In this document: piece after piece, positions 30,645 through 38,378 of the stretch
How the letters are laid out: the number at the start of each line of letters is the position of its first letter
Position numbering within the stretch: the stretch's first letter is position 1
Assembly (NCBI GenBank): GCA_025612245.1
Contig: JAAXKQ010000002.1
Coordinates: 248,001-312,000, forward strand
DNA length: 64,000 nucleotides
Reading direction: 5' to 3'
DNA from: Ignavibacteria bacterium
Lineage (GTDB): Bacteria > Bacteroidota > Ignavibacteria > Ignavibacteriales > SURF-24
Position numbers and translations under genes: made by a program
Notes under the pieces: model-generated
Told to the model about the DNA's origin: nothing
The model's input: the letters and a program-made list of their open reading frames with translations, nothing else
Database searches by the model: none

Positions 30645-31760
30645 TTGGGAGCAGTTATTACATCGCTTAACAATAACATTCAGCTGAATGTTGCAATTAC
30701 ATTTAATGTGAAGCCCGAAGAGGAGTCTATAACAGAACCTCCGTCTTCGAAAGAAGAATTACCCTCAGAACAACAGTCTGTCCTGCCTCAGATTTCTACA
30801 CTATACAATGACGTATATGCCGAATGGGATTCTTCCGAAACAATCGAAGCCGTACGCGGCGCCCTGGCTTTTTATCACAATGTAACATTAGTTGAAGCAA
30901 ATGACACGGCTTTTGACAAGTTAAAAAAACTGCGCCCGGATATTGTCTTTAACATTGCCGAAGGCATAAACGGCATAAGCCGGGAAGCTCAGATACCTGC
31001 GATGCTGGACATGCTTAATATACCTTATACGGGAAGTGATCCCCTTACGCTTGCAACGTGCCTGGATAAGGCAAGGACAAAAGAAATTTTATCGTATTAC
31101 GACATAAAGAATCCCCGTTTCATTACTGCCTCAGACCCGGATGAGCTTAAGGAATTTCCATTAAGGTTTCCCGTAATGATTAAACCCGTGGCTGAAGGCT
31201 CAAGCAAAGGAATTTTCAACTCTTCATTTATAAATAATTACGAGGAACTGAAGGAAGCTGTTGCTGTTAACGGCAGAACATACGGACAGCCTTCATTGAT
31301 TGAAGAATTTCTTCCCGGCAGGGAGTTTACCGTGGCAATAATCGGAAATGGCAGTAATGCCTGTGCATTACCCATTGTAGAAATTAATTTCAGCGAACTC
31401 CCCGGTGGAATGGCGCCAATATATTCATACGAGGCAAAGTGGATAGTTGATAGAAGAGAAAATCCGCTTGAAATATTTACTTGCCCGGCCTATCTGGAAG
31501 GCGGACTGGAAGATAAAATAAAGAGTGCTGCTTTAAGGACGTATAAAACCCTCCGCTGCAAGGATTGGAGCAGAATTGACATAAGGCTGGACGAGGAGGG
31601 CGAACCAAACATAATTGAAGTAAATCCCCTTCCGGGAATCCTTCCCGATCCGAAAGATAATTCCTGTTTCCCAAAAGCCGCACGTGCCGCGGGGCTGGAT
31701 TACCAGCAGATGATAAACCAGGTTTTATATGTTTCAGCAAAAAGGCATAATCTAATATGA
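30645..31760 (+). CDS. D-alanine-D-alanine ligase-like ATP-grasp protein, paralogue 1
   Basis: About 371 residues with the Ddl fold: an N-terminal domain ending LRPDIVFNIAEGINGISREAQIPAMLDML, the substrate segment YTGSDPLTLATCLDKARTKE, the ATP-grasp core FPVMIKPVAEGSSKGIF, SLIEEFLPGREFTVAIIG and the metal site DIRLDEEGEPNIIEVNPLPG. The family joins a carboxylate to an amine through an acyl phosphate. The start is uncertain: no ATG exists in frame; TTG 30645 is used here, and GGGAG overlapping it would better serve a start near 30657. It overlaps paralogue 2 by ATGA. It is unlikely to be the wall Ddl, given the duplicate and the neighbours. Confidence 0.82.
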   Translation: MGAVITSLNNNIQLNVAITFNVKPEEESITEPPSSKEELPSEQQSVLPQISTLYNDVYAEWDSSETIEAVRGALAFYHNVTLVEANDTAFDKLKKLRPDIVFNIAEGINGISREAQIPAMLDMLNIPYTGSDPLTLATCLDKARTKEILSYYDIKNPRFITASDPDELKEFPLRFPVMIKPVAEGSSKGIFNSSFINNYEELKEAVAVNGRTYGQPSLIEEFLPGREFTVAIIGNGSNACALPIVEINFSELPGGMAPIYSYEAKWIVDRRENPLEIFTCPAYLEGGLEDKIKSAALRTYKTLRCKDWSRIDIRLDEEGEPNIIEVNPLPGILPDPKDNSCFPKAARAAGLDYQQMINQVLYVSAKRHNLI

Positions 31761-32815
31761 GTAGCGATACAAAAATATTAGTCTGTTATAATGAGCCTGC
31801 AAAGGTCTATAAGAACTATCTTGGAAAGAATGTAGCTTCGGATGAGGAAAATGTCGACCTCTCGGAAACCGAAGTGATGAATCACATCAATGATATTGTT
31901 TCCGGGCTTCAGCTCTATTTCAAGGACATAGAGACCTATGCTTTCAGTTCGGACATAGAGGCAGCAATCTCCTGGATTACCTCTTATTCGCCGGACCTGA
32001 TTTTCAATTTCGTGGAATCAGTAGAGGGGAAGGCAAACTACGAAGCATATACGGCGGGTTTGTATGAGCTTCTGGGCTTCAATTATACAGGCAACATACC
32101 ATTATGCCTGGGGCTGTGCCTGAACAAGGCAAGAACAAAGCAGCTCCTGCAGTCCGGAAACATTAAAACTCCGGGTTTTCACATAGCAAAATTAAACACC
32201 GTCATAGATCCTGAATGTTTTACCCTGAAATTTCCCGTCATACTGAAGCTTTTGAATGAAGACGCCAGCATAGGCATATCGGAATTCTCTGTAGTAAATA
32301 GTGTTGAGGAAGCAAACCGCAGGCTGGGATTTTTATTTAAGACATACAGGCAGGATGTAATTATTGAAGAATTTATCAACGGCAGGGAATTCAACGTCTC
32401 GATCTTAGGAGGAGATGTCCTGCCAATATCTGAAATTATTTTCAGCGGTTTACCAAAAGGCTTACCAAAGATTGTAACTTACGAGGGTAAGTGGTCTCCA
32501 AACAGTACTTATTACAAGTACACGAATCCAAATTGCCCGGCAGAAATTGAACAGGAGCTCAGAGTGAAAATTGAGACTGTTGCCAAAGAAGCTTATGAGC
32601 TGATGAACTGCCGCGATTATGCAAGGGTAGATATTCGTTTGAGTAAAAGCGGTATCCCCTACGTGATTGAGGTTAATCCGAATCCGGACCTATCCCAGGA
32701 CGCCGGATTTGCCAGAGCAGCCAGAGCCAAAGGACTCTCGTATCCGGAGTTATTATACAGCATAGTTAATTTAGCAATGGACAGGAAGGAATATGATCCG
32801 AAAACTAATGGCTGA
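31757..32815 (+). CDS. D-alanine-D-alanine ligase-like ATP-grasp protein, paralogue 2
   Basis: 352 residues, diverged from paralogue 1 but with the same plan: SPDLIFNFVESVEGKANYEAY, YTGNIPLCLGLCLNKARTKQ, FPVILKLLNEDASIGIS, VIIEEFINGREFNVSILG and DIRLSKSGIPYVIEVNPNPDLS. The glycine-rich loop is altered to EDASIGIS from the GSSKGI of paralogue 1, so the substrate or ATP loop probably differs. Two such ligases in tandem could add two amino acids in sequence. It overlaps both neighbours (4 bases before, 23 after), so the operon is tightly coupled. Confidence 0.82.
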   Translation: MSSDTKILVCYNEPAKVYKNYLGKNVASDEENVDLSETEVMNHINDIVSGLQLYFKDIETYAFSSDIEAAISWITSYSPDLIFNFVESVEGKANYEAYTAGLYELLGFNYTGNIPLCLGLCLNKARTKQLLQSGNIKTPGFHIAKLNTVIDPECFTLKFPVILKLLNEDASIGISEFSVVNSVEEANRRLGFLFKTYRQDVIIEEFINGREFNVSILGGDVLPISEIIFSGLPKGLPKIVTYEGKWSPNSTYYKYTNPNCPAEIEQELRVKIETVAKEAYELMNCRDYARVDIRLSKSGIPYVIEVNPNPDLSQDAGFARAARAKGLSYPELLYSIVNLAMDRKEYDPKTNG

Positions 32816-33263
32816 GGACAGGGAGAAGCTTAGTGAAATCCTGCGTGGCATAGTGCAGTTTAATGCCGAGGAAGTGGAAGTTGCTATGGAACTGATAGAT
32901 GTTGCAATACTAAGGCCTTTGCAGGAAGATTATCTCATTTACGTCTACGAGCAGGACGGCAATGTTATTGGCTACCATTGCACGGGAAGAAGACCTCTTA
33001 CCGATGGAGTTTTTGATCTTTACTGGATTGTTGTGGACCCCTCAGTCCAGTCGAAAGGAATAGGCCGTCAGCTTCTGAATCATGCCGAGGGGATTGTAGC
33101 CCAAAACAAAGGCAGATGGCTTCTGGCGGAGACTTCCTCGAAAGATAGTTACCTGGGCACGAGGAGTTTTTACATGAAAAACGGCTATTCTGTTGTAGCT
33201 GAAATAAGAGATTTTTATTCATTAAAAGATAACTTGGTAATCTTTGGTAAGTACTTTCAATAA
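32793..33263 (+). CDS. GNAT family N-acetyltransferase
   Basis: 156-residue single GNAT domain. The acetyl-CoA binding region is VVDPSVQSKGIGRQLLNHAE (motif A with the Q-x-x-G-x-G pattern), preceded by the strand GVFDLYWIVV and followed by WLLAETSSKDSYLGTRSFYMKNGYSV, where the last part is motif B. It starts inside the second ATP-grasp gene and is followed by the aminomutase gene after 17 bases. It probably acylates a product or substrate of that pathway; it is much shorter than the AblB beta-lysine acetyltransferase of methanogens. Confidence 0.85.
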   Translation: MIRKLMAEDREKLSEILRGIVQFNAEEVEVAMELIDVAILRPLQEDYLIYVYEQDGNVIGYHCTGRRPLTDGVFDLYWIVVDPSVQSKGIGRQLLNHAEGIVAQNKGRWLLAETSSKDSYLGTRSFYMKNGYSVVAEIRDFYSLKDNLVIFGKYFQ

Positions 33264-33280
33264 CTTAAAGGGTTAATTCA

Positions 33281-34507
33281 ATGGAACTATGGCAACAAAT
33301 GCTAAGAGACAGTGTTCACTCAGTGGACCAGCTCGTCGAGAAATTTCACATCGACAGGGCGACTGCCGAACAAATAGACCAGTTTTTTCAGGCCCGAATC
33401 AATCCTTATTATATGAGTCTGATAAAGTATCCTGGAGACCCGATCTGGAAGCAATGCGTTCCCGACAGGGTTGAACTGGAAGACTTCGATGCCTTTGAGG
33501 ACCCGCTTAATGAAGATGCTATGAGCCCTGTTCCAAATATTACCCACCGCTATCCTGACCGCGTACTGTTTCTTGTTACCAGCCAGTGCGGAATGTATTG
33601 CAGATTCTGCACGCGCAAAAGAAAAGTAGGCAACTCAGACAAGATTTCCATGAAAGGGCTGGAATCGGCCTTCAATTATATAGAATCACACGCTGAAATC
33701 AGGGATGTCATTCTCTCGGGAGGTGACCCGTTGATGCTCACGGACTATATGCTTGAAAAAATCCTAATCCGCCTGCGCCAGATTCCTCACGTGGAAATTA
33801 TCCGCATCGGCACTAAAATGCCCTGTGTGCTGCCCCAGAGAATTACACCTAAACTCTGCAGCATGATAAAAAAGTATCACCCGATTTATATAAATACACA
33901 TTTTAACCACCCATGGGAAATTACCTCTGAAAGCTCCCGCGCCTGCCAGATGCTGGCCGATGCAGGATGCCCTGTTGGCTGCCAGACCGTTCTGATGAAA
34001 GGCGTTAACGACGACCCGGATACTATAAAGGAACTCATGCAGAAGCTGCTTAAGATGCGGGTTAAGCCTTATTACCTCTATATGGCTGATGAAACGAAAG
34101 GAGCCAATCACTTCAGGACATCGATCAGGACGGGTATAGAGATCATGGATAAGCTTAGAGGCCACACAAGCGGGCTCGCTATTCCCTACTTTGTTATCGA
34201 CGCCCCTGGAGGCGGAGGCAAGATTCCAATACTTCCGGAGTATGTACTTCACCACGATGATGAGAAGATCATACTCAGGAACTATAAGAACCAGGTCTAC
34301 GTCTATAAAGAAGCCGTGGATAAAAACAATCCCAAGGAAAAGCCCGCAGAAAAAAAGCCAGTGAAGGAAAAAATTTCCATCAGTGTTCCTGCAAACGCAA
34401 GAAACGGAAACGGCAGAAATGGGAATGGTAAAAATGGAAAACATCCCGAAGAAATCAGAAAAATTTCGGCCGAAGAAATTACGGAGATGACAATTATAGA
34501 GAACTGA
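33281..34507 (+). CDS. Lysine 2,3-aminomutase-like radical SAM enzyme (KamA family)
   Basis: 408 residues. The radical SAM cluster motif is CGMYCRFC (Cys103, 107, 110), followed by LSGGDP. Lys314 in DAPGGGGKIP is the PLP lysine. Asp270 (YMADETKG) and Asp307 (FVIDAPGG) correspond, with a constant offset of 23, to Asp293, Asp330 and Lys337 of the clostridial lysine enzyme; the two aspartates bind the substrate side-chain amine, so L-lysine to beta-lysine is the likely reaction. EpmB paralogues are shorter. The C-terminal 60 residues are a low-complexity tail with NGNGRNGNGKNGK. It ends the operon at a terminator. Confidence 0.88.
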   Translation: MELWQQMLRDSVHSVDQLVEKFHIDRATAEQIDQFFQARINPYYMSLIKYPGDPIWKQCVPDRVELEDFDAFEDPLNEDAMSPVPNITHRYPDRVLFLVTSQCGMYCRFCTRKRKVGNSDKISMKGLESAFNYIESHAEIRDVILSGGDPLMLTDYMLEKILIRLRQIPHVEIIRIGTKMPCVLPQRITPKLCSMIKKYHPIYINTHFNHPWEITSESSRACQMLADAGCPVGCQTVLMKGVNDDPDTIKELMQKLLKMRVKPYYLYMADETKGANHFRTSIRTGIEIMDKLRGHTSGLAIPYFVIDAPGGGGKIPILPEYVLHHDDEKIILRNYKNQVYVYKEAVDKNNPKEKPAEKKPVKEKISISVPANARNGNGRNGNGKNGKHPEEIRKISAEEITEMTIIEN

Positions 34508-34519
34508 TACTTTATTCAT

Positions 34520-34550
34520 AAAAAAGGCGCTCATAAAGGGCGCCTTTTTT
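34520..34550. terminator. Bidirectional intrinsic terminator
   Basis: Perfect 11-bp stem AAAAAAGGCGC (34520-34530) with its complement (34540-34550), 9-base loop, A-run on one side and T-run on the other. It separates the converging aminomutase operon and the thioredoxin-like gene. Confidence 0.88.
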
Positions 34551-34581
34551 ATCGATTCTTACATTCCAAACCTTCAGAAAA

Positions 34582-35130
34582 TTATTTATCTTCCGGTTTC
34601 CCGGTGGAATCTTTGTTTTCCACGGGCTTCCCCATTACAATATTATAAGTATCCTTTTCAAGAGTTTCCTGCGGGGCTTCTGTAATGCGGCCTTCTTCTT
34701 TTCCCATGTTGTAGAAAATAATAGTGGGCACAAGCTCAATCTTAAGGCTGTCCACCTCACCTGAAAGGTCCTTTCTTTGCCTGTCGACCATAATGAGTTT
34801 TATCCTGTTTTCAGGAAAGTTCAAGGTGTCAAGAATTTTGAAGAATCTGGGGATTTCGCGGTGGCTGTCGCTGCACCAGGTACCCATTACAATCGTAATG
34901 TTGAAATCTTTGATTTTAGCGGCAACGCCTTCGAGGTCCTTTGTTTTCACCCTGTAGTTGTCGTATTCTGAATTATACCACCATGAATAACTTGTATCCT
35001 GGAATGCGCTTCTACTGGCAATGCCAACGAGCATGGGCTTGCCCGATTTTTCATCGGTTATGGTTTTAAGCTTATCCTGTGCGTTCAGGCTGAAAAAAGC
35101 AATAAAGGATAAAAACACCAGAAATTTCAT
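34582..35130 (-). CDS. Exported thioredoxin-fold protein with a single cysteine
   Basis: 182 residues. A signal peptide (KFLVFLSFIAFFSLNA) is followed by a thioredoxin fold with ITIVMGTWCSDSHREIPRFF and the cis-proline loop VPTIIFY. The usual CxxC is reduced to CSDSH: only one cysteine occurs in the whole protein, so it cannot form the standard disulphide. It may act as a monothiol chaperone or by mixed disulphides. A similar single-Cys pattern seems to be widespread in this phylum, from memory. It is a single-gene unit; the NAD kinase start region lies upstream. Confidence 0.78.
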   Translation of the reverse strand: MKFLVFLSFIAFFSLNAQDKLKTITDEKSGKPMLVGIASRSAFQDTSYSWWYNSEYDNYRVKTKDLEGVAAKIKDFNITIVMGTWCSDSHREIPRFFKILDTLNFPENRIKLIMVDRQRKDLSGEVDSLKIELVPTIIFYNMGKEEGRITEAPQETLEKDTYNIVMGKPVENKDSTGKPEDK

Positions 35131-35190
35131 TTTGCCTCCAGTAAATATGTCTTATAAAGCGGGATTAACTATTCTTAAAAATGGAGAAGG

Positions 35191-36078
35191 CTACGGATGG
35201 AAAATTTTTCTAAGGTCCATCCCCCAGAAGAGCTTCTCCCGGAGAGTCTTAAAGTAATTGGTAGAATAAGTGTGTACTAAGCGCACGTGTTTTTTACTTT
35301 TCCTTACCGTGATATCCAGCGGCGGGGTATAGTTATAGACCCTCTGCCCGTCGCAGTTGATCTGCACGGAGGTATGCATTGAACTCACGCGTATATTAAT
35401 TGTATGGCTGCTGGTAAGTACAAGTGGCCGCATGGTAAGGCTGTGAGGCGAAATGGGGCTCATTGTAATTACGTCGGCCTGCGGGCTTACGATAGGTCCC
35501 CCGGTAGAAAGTGAATATGCCGTTGAGCCGGTAGGGGTGGCAAGTATAAGCCCGTCGGCGGCAAACGTCGTCACGTAATCGTCGTCCACTTTCAGTGAAA
35601 GCTCAATCATTTTGGGCCAGCCGCCTTTTTCAATTACGATGTCGTTAATAGCAAAGAGGAATTTATTTTCGCATGAAGAGCACTCGCCTTCGAGCACCAT
35701 GCGGTTGTCGATTGTATACTTCCCTTCTTTTATTTCCTTTAAGAGCTGATCCATGTGGTTGATGTCGAACTCGGCAAGGAAGCCCAGTTTGCCGAAGTTA
35801 ATACCCATAATGGGGGTCTCCCAGTTCCTGGCCTGGAATGCAGTGTTCAGCATGGTGCCGTCTCCTCCGATAGAGGCCACCATGTCGCACTGTCCGAAGA
35901 TTTCTTCAACATCCATGTAAGGCCCCTGCCTGATTTCCTGTGGCAGCTCTTTTAAGGAATGGTTGAAGTTACTGCTGATTATGTAATCGAAGCCATTTTC
36001 GCGCAGACTTTTTACGAGAATTGAGACTACTTCTGCAATATTCTCCTTTGAGGTATTTGGCAATATACCGATAGTCAT
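35191..36078 (-). CDS. nadK: NAD kinase
   Basis: 295 residues; phosphorylates NAD to NADP. It has the GGDGTML motif, the NFGKLGFLAEF strand, the NE/D-type segment ALNDIV-like AINDIVIEKGG, and DGLILATPTGSTAYSLSTGGPIV with the conserved glycine-rich NAD site. The C-terminal HSLTMRPLVL is also typical. It follows the DUF1844 gene after 51 bases on the minus strand. Confidence 0.95.
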   Translation of the reverse strand: MTIGILPNTSKENIAEVVSILVKSLRENGFDYIISSNFNHSLKELPQEIRQGPYMDVEEIFGQCDMVASIGGDGTMLNTAFQARNWETPIMGINFGKLGFLAEFDINHMDQLLKEIKEGKYTIDNRMVLEGECSSCENKFLFAINDIVIEKGGWPKMIELSLKVDDDYVTTFAADGLILATPTGSTAYSLSTGGPIVSPQADVITMSPISPHSLTMRPLVLTSSHTINIRVSSMHTSVQINCDGQRVYNYTPPLDITVRKSKKHVRLVHTYSTNYFKTLREKLFWGMDLRKIFHP

Positions 36079-36129
36079 GTTTTTGGTTTGTCCGCTATTA
36101 AAAGGTTAAGCCTCTGGTGCCCCGAAATG

Positions 36130-36390
36130 CTATTTACTTTCATTAACATAATTAAGTTTTAACTCTCTTACAACGTCATGAATGAATTTTTCCTCATTAG
36201 GGCCGAGATTTCCCTTTGTCTTTGCAATTAACATGTCAAGCATGTCTATTGCAATTTTAGCCTGTTCCAGGTTTTTCTCCATTTTGCCGGAAACAGGATT
36301 ATTAAGTTTGCCCAGGCCCATCATAGCCAGCTGCTGATTCTGGTAAACCAGCTGCATGAATAAAATTTCATTCAGTTCATTTGTTTCCAT
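36130..36390 (-). CDS. DUF1844 family protein
   Basis: 86 residues, all helical, with ILFMQLVYQNQQLAMMGLGKL and the segment EQAKIAIDMLDMLIAKTKGNL that define the DUF1844 family. No signal or membrane segment. Function is unknown. It lies between NAD kinase and the flavoprotein of the PKS operon, and may be transcribed with either on the minus strand. Confidence 0.82.
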   Translation of the reverse strand: METNELNEILFMQLVYQNQQLAMMGLGKLNNPVSGKMEKNLEQAKIAIDMLDMLIAKTKGNLGPNEEKFIHDVVRELKLNYVNESK

Positions 36391-36465
36391 TTAATATCCC
36401 GTTTTTTTTATCTTACCTAAAATAAGAAATAAAGGGCTATTATAGAAGTGCCGGTATGAGCCGTC

Positions 36466-37620
36466 TCAAATTATCCCCCTGGTTGAATTTATAAAGTAGC
36501 TTAACAATCCCGGAAACATTTTAGCGGCAAAGTATGCCGGTTTGGATAAGTCGGGCTTAAGAATGGTTTTTTGCAGAAGCAGGGCTGTTCTGAGCCTAGG
36601 GGAAAAGAGTTTTCTGTAATTGTGTGTATAGAAATTTTCAGCATCTTTTTCCCCGAGCTTATTTTGGAGTTTCTGCGAGACAGCTTCACAGGCAAGCTCT
36701 GCGCTTTGCAGAGCCATTGCAATGCCGTCGCCTGAAAGAGGGGCAATTACGCGTGCGGCATCGCCAGCCATAAAAATACCGTTTTCAACGCAGTTCCTTT
36801 TCCCGAAGTAAATATTCCCTGTTCCGTAGACGGGAAGGGAATCTAAGATAGTAAAAATATCGGGGGAGAAAATTTCCTTAAAGCTTCTGTTCATTGAAAT
36901 GAGTTCTTTAAGGCGCACCCTGGGAGGGGGCTCATAGTCCGTCCTGTCCTCAAGAAAGCAGACGGTAAGAGTCTGCCGGTCAACCCGGTTTACTCCGCAG
37001 TAAATCCCCTTGCCGACATAAATATGGATTTCATCTTCAGGGAAGTTTGGGGCGAATTGGCAGGGTACGTGGAGCTTGAGTCCGTTCAGGCGTGTTTTAA
37101 TTCCGGTAAAATCCCTTTTTAGCTCGCGGTCTAAAGGGCTTTGCCTTCCGTATGCGGCAATGACGTTTTTGGCCAAAAGTTTCAGCGTGCCCTTAGGCGT
37201 TAAAACGGATAAAGCGTAACCCTGGGAAGTCTGACTGATTTCCTTTGCCGAGGCAGGCTGAAGCAGGTCTATTCCTTCCTTTATGGCAGATTTCAGGAGA
37301 AAATTATCGAGGCTTCCTCGCTTTAAGCCGTAACCCGTAAAATTAAGGCTGGTTTTCAGCTTTCGGCCATCACTAAGAATAAAACTGAATGAATGGATCG
37401 GGTTTGGGTGGAGCATGAGGAATTTCTTAAAGAGCCCGAGAGAATTTAATATTTCCGTAGCCTCCCTGGAGATAAACTCTCCGCAAAGGGTTTCCCTTGG
37501 AAAAGTTTTCTTCTCTATCAGGCAGACATTAAAGCCCTGGCGTGCCAGGCGGAATGCTGCAGAAGAGCCCGCCGGGCCGCCTCCAACGACTGCGACCTCA
37601 TATATCCCGGCTGAATCCAT
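36466..37620 (-). CDS. FAD-dependent oxidoreductase of the type III PKS operon
   Basis: 384 residues of the geranylgeranyl-reductase/aromatic-hydroxylase group: YEVAVVGGGPAGSSAAFRLA (GxGxxG), CLIEKKTFPRETLCGEF, and the second FAD motif GIFMAGDAARVIAPLSGDG. It could hydroxylate or reduce the polyketide produced by the operon, as the hydroxylase SrsC does with alkylresorcinol in Streptomyces; the exact reaction is inferred from context only. It begins 38 bases after the methyltransferase stop and is the last gene of the operon. It is a paralogue of the flavoprotein at 2217. Confidence 0.83.
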   Translation of the reverse strand: MDSAGIYEVAVVGGGPAGSSAAFRLARQGFNVCLIEKKTFPRETLCGEFISREATEILNSLGLFKKFLMLHPNPIHSFSFILSDGRKLKTSLNFTGYGLKRGSLDNFLLKSAIKEGIDLLQPASAKEISQTSQGYALSVLTPKGTLKLLAKNVIAAYGRQSPLDRELKRDFTGIKTRLNGLKLHVPCQFAPNFPEDEIHIYVGKGIYCGVNRVDRQTLTVCFLEDRTDYEPPPRVRLKELISMNRSFKEIFSPDIFTILDSLPVYGTGNIYFGKRNCVENGIFMAGDAARVIAPLSGDGIAMALQSAELACEAVSQKLQNKLGEKDAENFYTHNYRKLFSPRLRTALLLQKTILKPDLSKPAYFAAKMFPGLLSYFINSTRGII

Positions 37621-37658
37621 AAGAAAACTCCTGGAAATTTAATTTTTCGTGTAAAAAC

Positions 37659-38378
37659 TTATTTCTCGGACCATGGTTTAGGATCCGCATGCCTGGCGTT
37701 TTTAGCGCAATATATAAGCCACCTGAAAGCCCATTTGCGCTTTATTACAAACCTGCAGTCCGCAAAATTTGAAAAGATGCTCTTTAACTCCCTTTTTGTA
37801 AATCCCCTTTTTACTGAAAGAGGGGCGTCGTTTTTTACCATACTGCTTTTTGAGAAAAGCCTGGTTAGGACTTTAATTCCCGCAAGTGCCGGTACTGAAC
37901 GCCTGAGGTCATTGATTACAATTCCCTGTTCAGCAAGCAAATAGCTTTGCTCAAGGATATCCAGAATTTCCTGTTCCCGGAAATGATGAAAAAAAAGGGA
38001 AGCATGGACGATATCAAAACTGTTTTTCTTAAACGGTAGCATGAGTGCATTGCAGCAGACGACCTTTGCCCCGGGGTGCAATTCCCTGGTAAAGCGGCAG
38101 GCCTGTAGGTTTAAGTCGGCACTTACGAGGTCCGTAATTTTACCATTTGTTTTAAGCCTGAAGAAGAGGTCGGAGGCGCCGGAACCCATGTCGAGAATTT
38201 TGGTGCTATCTGTAAATCTAGACATTCTATTTAAGTCCGAGATGCCCTTTCTGCTTACGGAATTGCCCCCGAGAAAATAGTTAATAACCTTCAGTTCAGA
38301 AAGCGCCCGCTCCAGGCGTTCACCGCTAATTGCAAAGTCGTCTATTATTTCCTTGTTGAAACTTCTCTTAAGCAGCAT
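37659..38378 (-). CDS. Class I SAM-dependent methyltransferase
   Basis: 239 residues. The SAM site ILDMGSGASDLFFRL (motif I), the acidic VSADLN end of beta-2, and NSFDIVHASLFFHHF (motif IV region) give a class I methyltransferase. Its ATG overlaps the PKS stop by one base (ATGA), so it is made together with the polyketide synthase and probably O- or C-methylates its aromatic product. A UbiE/COQ5-like role in quinone methylation is an alternative. Confidence 0.83.
   Translation of the reverse strand: MLLKRSFNKEIIDDFAISGERLERALSELKVINYFLGGNSVSRKGISDLNRMSRFTDSTKILDMGSGASDLFFRLKTNGKITDLVSADLNLQACRFTRELHPGAKVVCCNALMLPFKKNSFDIVHASLFFHHFREQEILDILEQSYLLAEQGIVINDLRRSVPALAGIKVLTRLFSKSSMVKNDAPLSVKRGFTKRELKSIFSNFADCRFVIKRKWAFRWLIYCAKNARHADPKPWSEK

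Noticed and set aside
33764-34534. 256-codon antisense frame over the aminomutase gene
   Set aside because: It is the mirror of a strongly conserved radical SAM gene, has no family features and is a shadow of its codon use.
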